Assembly: GCA_014871385.1 (NCBI GenBank)
Contig: CM026429.1
Span: 7,784,642 to 7,848,641 of the forward strand
DNA length: 64,000 nucleotides
Source: Ceratodon purpureus
Lineage: Eukaryota > Streptophyta > Bryopsida > Pseudoditrichales > Ditrichaceae
Direction of reading: 5' to 3'
Shown here one piece after another: positions 58,791-64,000 of the stretch. Each line of letters starts with the position of its first letter. The stretch's first letter is position 1. A program made the translations under genes and the position numbers. The notes beneath the pieces were generated by a model. That model saw only the letters and a program-made list of their open reading frames with translations. It was not told where the DNA came from and did no database searches.

Positions 58791-58975
58791 ACACCGCAAC
58801 GCACTTGAAATGACCACCACGATCACCCGCAGCGCACTTGAAATCACGGAAGACGATCACCCCACAGCGCACTTGAAATCACCACCACAATCATGCCGCA
58901 GGACACTTGAAATCACCACCACGATCACACCGCAGCGCACTTGAAATCACCACGACGATCACCCCGCAACGCAGG
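58791..58975. repeat. Minisatellite of about 33 bp, five to six copies
   Basis: Each unit carries CGCAGCGCACTTGAAATCAC followed by a CACGATCAC-like stretch, with small differences between copies. Confidence 0.85.
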
Positions 58976-59575
58976 CGAAATATCCTGCCTCTCTGGGAGC
59001 AATCAGATCGATCAGCAGCTGAACAGCTGAACACGCCCATCACAGCCTTCGAACATCCCAGCGCGAGAACCTCAAGTGTACCCAAGTAAAACCAAACACA
59101 CAAACACAGCCCACATGCAGACTCAACCCTATTCCCAGCTGCTGAAACCGAAGACGACCAGCTGCTCGAACTCACATCAATAACTTGCTAGCCTCACTGA
59201 AACACATCACCGAAGAAACCAAACGCACACATCAAACCATGGACCAGAATCTCCTTCAATGGTTCAAGCATCACGACTTGGACAGCAGAAGATCGGCGCG
59301 GAGAGTAGGTACCAAAAAACTGCGCAGTGGAAGCGGAGAAGACGCGGCCATGGGAGCTGTCACCATGGAGAGGAAGGTCCTCGGCGGTAGGGTTTAGGGC
59401 AGCAATAAATGTGCAGACCGGGCAGGTTTGCTCGAACTCTCCACGGGCAGATATGAAGCCACGGCCATAGGGTCAATGGGTACGACCACTCGGTCAAGGG
59501 CTCCTTCTCTTTCACAACATACAATATCCGTTTCCTGTGGTAAATACAGAATGTTGCTAGATGGGGGGAAGCGCC

Positions 59576-60020
59576 CCCAAAAAAATAAAAACTAAATAAA
59601 AAATATATATAAAGAGAGAGGGGGGGGGGGTTTAAAGAGAGGAAAATAAAATAAAATAAAAAAGAAATATAAAGAGAGGGAGAAAGGAAATGGAATAAAA
59701 AGAGGAAAAAAAAACTAAAAAATAAAAAATAAATATAAAGAGAGAGAAAAGGGGGGGGGGGTTCAGAAGGAAATGGGAAAAAATAAAGTGACAGAATAAA
59801 AAAAAAACATAAATGCAAGCGAGAGATATTAGGGACATATAGAACGTACGAGTGAAATTTTTAGAAGGACTAAAACAAGAGAGAAGTTGGAGGAAGGAAA
59901 GATAGAGAGAAAGATAAAAAAGGAAAAAAATCAAAATGAAAATATGAATGATGTAGTGCGATAGAGATTGGGGGCCATGGAGGGATAGAAAGGAAAGGGG
60001 AGAAAAGATCATAAAGGAAA
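59576..60020. repeat. Purine-rich low-complexity tract
   Basis: About 440 bases with nearly only A and G on the plus strand, including two runs of 10-11 G near 59621 and 59749. The context ATATAAAGAGAGAG before each G run repeats at about 125-bp spacing. Confidence 0.8.
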
Positions 60021-63000
60021 ATAAAAGATGCTAAAAGGATGAATTGGATTCACATTTATTTTTAAACAAAAGTAATTTAGGAAAAATAACTAATTCAAAT
60101 AAGTGAATTTTTTAATTACTTATTTTTTTAAACAACTAAATCCAAATGCACAACGCTTCGGAGAGTCACGGCTCTCAAAAACGTCCCATTTTTAAAAGTC
60201 CACGACTTTCAATTACTTATTTTTGGAGAGTCACGACTTTAAAAAATACTACTACTTGTAAATTATTTTCTACTCATTGAATTAGTGAAGTTGAAATTGA
60301 ATTGAAAAATTAAAAGACTTGTATAAACTTAAGGTTTATTATTTTAAATAATATAACTATAAGAATTTTATTTTCTATATTTTCATAAATGAAATTATGA
60401 GACAATTACCTTTGATAATACTGATGGTTCTTCATGATATGTTTTCATAAGTTGAGTAATGCTTTTCAATCCATCGTTTCCCACAATTTCATCCTTGCTG
60501 CTATCACCACATGCAAGCTACAATTCCTTTCCAAAATGATGGAAGTGAATTAATTACTAAAGATTTGCATAATAGTAGTATCTTCCAATGTTTTTGAAGT
60601 ATGATCTAAAGATAATGTTGAGTAATCCTTAGAACAGTATTGACTTTCAATGCTTTCCAAGTTACCACATTTTTCATTATATGTTAATCTTAGGAGGAAA
60701 TTAACACCAATTTTTCTGTTCTTAAGAAGACAATAAAAAAATTGCACCTACAGAAGAATTTAACGTGAGATAAAAAGTGCACATAGATTGCGTCCAAAAA
60801 TAGCATAGGGGTCTTTACATGCATATGCAAAAAACTCAATAACCATAATCAAACCACCTTCTTAAGCAAAATTTGTACATATTTCATTCCAAAAACAATC
60901 ATATCACTGTATTGGATAGTTTATTTTCATAAATCACATATTAAGTATGATATTTGTCTATAGAGTTTATTCAATTAGTATTAAATGGTATTTTGTATAC
61001 CATCAACATTCAAAAATATACCAACCTATAAAATTGAGTAATGAGGAAGATTTGTAAATATGTAAAAAATAAATCTAATAAATCTAATCTGACCATGTAG
61101 GTGTTGAGTACTCCAAAAAAAAATATGAATGAAGGTGCCAGAAAGTTCTTTTAATATGTCATATCTTTTTTGATCATCTAATGAATGGTCATTATTAAAA
61201 TAAATTTAATCTATTAAGTAAGATTTCTTTTTAAGGATAGCAATGGAATTTCACCATTTGATCCAAAAGTAAATATATATATTTTTTTAATTTCTTTTTC
61301 AAGGATTGTGAAATTGGTCACCTTGAGACTTTAATACAGAGTTTGAAAGTAACTCAAATTATTTTACAAAGTGACTTTAAACCCATCATCGATGTGAATT
61401 TAATTCATAAGTTGATGGATAGACTAGATGTATATATGAAGAAGTTTTGAGTAGATAAGTTATGTTTGAATGTATTTGTGTTCTGATTCTCATTTGGTTG
61501 AGACTCACTACAATGGATATGTTTCAAACATACAGAATTTGTACTGCTCCTATGAATTTTTTTGCTGAAGCAAGTGATAGTAGGTTTACCACTTGTTCCA
61601 CAAATATTAGTTATTAAGATTTACCACCAAAAAACCCAAAAAATGGATTTTGTTTCTTTTCACTTGAAATGACCTCAAATGATATAGAAATAACTAAATA
61701 GTATAAGAAATCATTTATATATTCTTATTGTTTTGTCTTCGTATGTATTTGCAGTGTTTTTCGAATATTTGAAGAACTATGTTTGGAATACTGGCTGTGG
61801 TACCATCATACTACTTTACTGAGTTTGCATGGTCTTTGTCTTTAGCTAAAATTGGCATATAATCCTTATAAAAAAAATCTAACATAACTTGAAATTTTAA
61901 TTACAAGTTGTTTATCCATTATAAACAATGGATGAAAATCCCAATTTCTGGTACGTGACCTACTCACACGGGCATAGGCCCCAGCCCCAGGGAGGATTTG
62001 CCCTTAGGGCCCACACTCGAATGGAGTGTGGGGCTTCATCCACCTCAGGTCCATCCATGACCCATCTGACTGCAGGTTGCCTAGTTGGTGTTTCCCGCCT
62101 CTCAACCCTATCGCCCCACTGCGAGGCCACCCCGCCTTGCAATCGACGTGCAACATTTGCAGACGAGCTCTTCCTCAAAACCGCAGCGTCGCTCCTCCAG
62201 GTGTTGTTCTTATTTTTTTTTTAATTTTTGATTTCAACAATTTTTTTAATTTTTGACTTCGCAAGCCAACAATTTCACTGCTTTACTGATTCTTCATTGT
62301 TCTGTATTTAGTTTGGATCGCTTTTGTGACTTCCACCTTGATGATTGCAATTTCTGGTCAAATATAGTTTAGGGTTTAAAGCTCCATGTCTCCATGTGTG
62401 ATGAGAACCTTGGGATGGTCTCATTGTCGAAATTTTTACAATAGTATCATTCGTTTTGGTCTTTTATATAAACTTAAATTTATCTTGTACTATTGTTCGT
62501 AAATCGATACGTGAATTATTAAATTTTCGTTTAGAATTTACAATAATTTCTTTTAATCAAACATGCTTTCAATTGTATATATCTTTTAGTTATATAATTG
62601 TAATTTTGAGATTCCAAATTATAAACAAAGTATTTATAATTACGAGCAAATTTAATGTATTTTTTAAGGAAATCCCAACTGTCCTTACAAATTCTTACTT
62701 TTATTAATGCCTCGAATACTTTAATAACCTTGAGAATATACTCTCCAAGTTTCACATGAAGAGAACATTATGCATTTATGTTTGCTACATCAGCAAGGGC
62801 TTGTTGTGAGAAGATCCCGTACTTGAATTGTATATTTTATTTCAAGTGGAGGTTCCTAAGCAGTTTTATTTTTTTAAGTAGGTCCATTTCTTTTAAACTT
62901 ACTATTCAGTATTTTTTTTATAGGATCATCTATGTTCAAATAAATTCTTCATTTTCAAAAATTCTACAAATTTTGAGGTAATGGAATCTGTAATGCCATT

Positions 63001-63076
63001 TCTTGGGGAAAATTTATTGTTCATGGTAAATCATTGTTATAATTATGCTACAATGAAAATTTAATATTTTTTTTGT
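60021..63076. other. AT-rich intergenic DNA with one GC-rich island
   Basis: No gene is supported. At 61928-62205 a GC-rich island contains a 98-codon frame and a hairpin GCCCACACTC/GAGTGTGGGGC near 62011-62036. It may be a first exon or a mobile element end, but no partner exon is seen. Confidence 0.4.
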
Positions 63077-63110
63077 CACGTACTTAGGATGTGCACGTAC
63101 TTAGGATGTG
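63077..63110. repeat. 17-bp direct repeat, two copies
   Basis: CACGTACTTAGGATGTG occurs twice head to tail with no mismatch. Confidence 0.9.
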
Positions 63111-63353
63111 CATTGACTAAGTTTTTTTTAAAATGGAACGATATGAACTGAAAAGAACAAATACGCGGCTTGAGATACGTCACTACACAGTCTTGTCGTT
63201 AAATTGTTATCACGATGCATTAAAAATGATTCATATTTAAAATATCCATACTAAGAAGCGCCGCATATGTATCCTTAAGCACATGTCTTGCATTGTGTTT
63301 TAAATAATAACAATGGAGGATCATGCATCGCATGATTTATTTTTAGAAGCCAA

Positions 63354-63550
63354 TGATGTGGTTCTTAAAACGGGTTTGTAACTTATAGAAGCCCGTAAAC
63401 TACATTGATGCGGCTTTGAAACGGGCTTGTAACCCATGTAAGGGCGTAGACCGTATTGATGCGGCTTTGAAACGGGCTTGTAACCCATGTAAGGGCGTAG
63501 ACCGTATTGATGCGGCTTTGCAACGGGTTTGGAACCCAGATAAGTCCCCG
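63354..63550. repeat. 51-bp tandem repeat, four copies
   Basis: Units begin at 63354, 63406, 63457 and 63508. The two central copies are identical; the outer ones are diverged. Because 51 is a multiple of three, every frame stays open and gives 17-residue repeats, for example YGLRPYMGYKPVSKPHQ on the minus strand. No other sign of a gene is present. Confidence 0.9.
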
Positions 63551-64000
63551 AAGAATGAGTCGTCATTGTTTAGGGATAATGACGATAACGAGCTGCATAG
63601 ATGTTATTATTATCATTATTTTTTTGAGTTTTAAATCAAGCGATGTTAGAACTTGCAATTACTTGTACCAAAAATTGACATTGAGAGAATATGTTTTATT
63701 CAAGCAAATACATTGTCGATAATTCAAGACTAAAGACGTTTAAGTGAACATAATCATTAATAAGACATCTTATCTTGATTCAAAATTTTCAATTCTCGTT
63801 TATTATCTGCTATCTTTGATAATTAATCTTCCTTTTAATCTGCATATGGCGATTAACAAACTCCAGTTCTTCTATATTAATTGTTTTTGTCTAAGTTGCA
63901 ATACTAAAGTCTATCGAGATCAAATTTTTTTTCAATATATGAATTGAAAGACTTCGATATGTATTTCGAAAAGTAATAATCATTAAAACTGTAATTTACG

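Noticed and set aside
59360-60012. Phe/Leu-rich minus-strand frames resembling membrane proteins
   Set aside because: They are the complement of the purine tract, so any frame gives Phe, Leu, Ser and Pro; no real protein signal.
63354-63550. CRISPR-like array
   Set aside because: Units are directly adjacent with no spacers, and the DNA is eukaryotic.
1-64000. tRNA or rRNA genes
   Set aside because: I looked for conserved T-arm and cloverleaf patterns and found none that fold convincingly; a tRNAscan run would be decisive.

Overview
This is nuclear DNA of a land plant, most likely a bryophyte (moss or liverwort grade). The evidence is multi-exon genes with GT-AG introns, a plant organellar-type threonyl-tRNA synthetase, a plant SGPP-type HAD phosphatase, a membrane-anchored guanylate-binding protein, a Ty3/gypsy chromovirus, and an NLR immune receptor whose N-terminus is an alpha/beta-hydrolase (the HNL architecture known from bryophytes). 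I cannot name the species from sequence alone. All exon models were read by eye from splice sites, reading frame and family motifs.

Layout. Positions 1-4169 hold the 3' part of a Ty3/gypsy chromovirus with its 3' LTR, followed by a small hAT-type foldback MITE. Between 4.8 and 30.3 kb lies a gene-rich arm: organellar ThrRS (+), SGPP phosphatase (+), an uncharacterised acidic protein (+), an F-box/kelch-like protein (+), a guanylate-binding protein (-), a Stowaway-like MITE, and a class A beta-lactamase-fold serine hydrolase (+). An HNL-type NLR (-) spans 34.8-38.3 kb. From 38.3 to 48.3 kb the DNA is AT-rich and gene-poor, with isolated exon-like fragments (RabGAP coiled coil, rubredoxin-like knuckle, and a decayed piece of the large gene that follows). 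From 57.3 down to about 48.3 kb a very large minus-strand gene is built of three long exons. It reads as a ParB-like domain followed by a degenerate beta-class DNA methyltransferase fold and a disordered tail. Its introns and 5' flank carry repeated copies of a palindrome. The last 6.7 kb is AT-rich, repeat-rich DNA without a convincing gene.

The housekeeping genes act separately: organellar translation, sugar-phosphate dephosphorylation, endomembrane GTPase, ubiquitin ligase adaptor. The most unusual contents are (1) the ParB/methyltransferase-like giant protein with substituted catalytic motifs, (2) a bacterial-looking serine hydrolase whose catalytic Ser codon is split by an intron, (3) the HNL receptor with Cys in place of the hydrolase nucleophile Ser, and (4) an LTR packed with heat-shock-element arrays.
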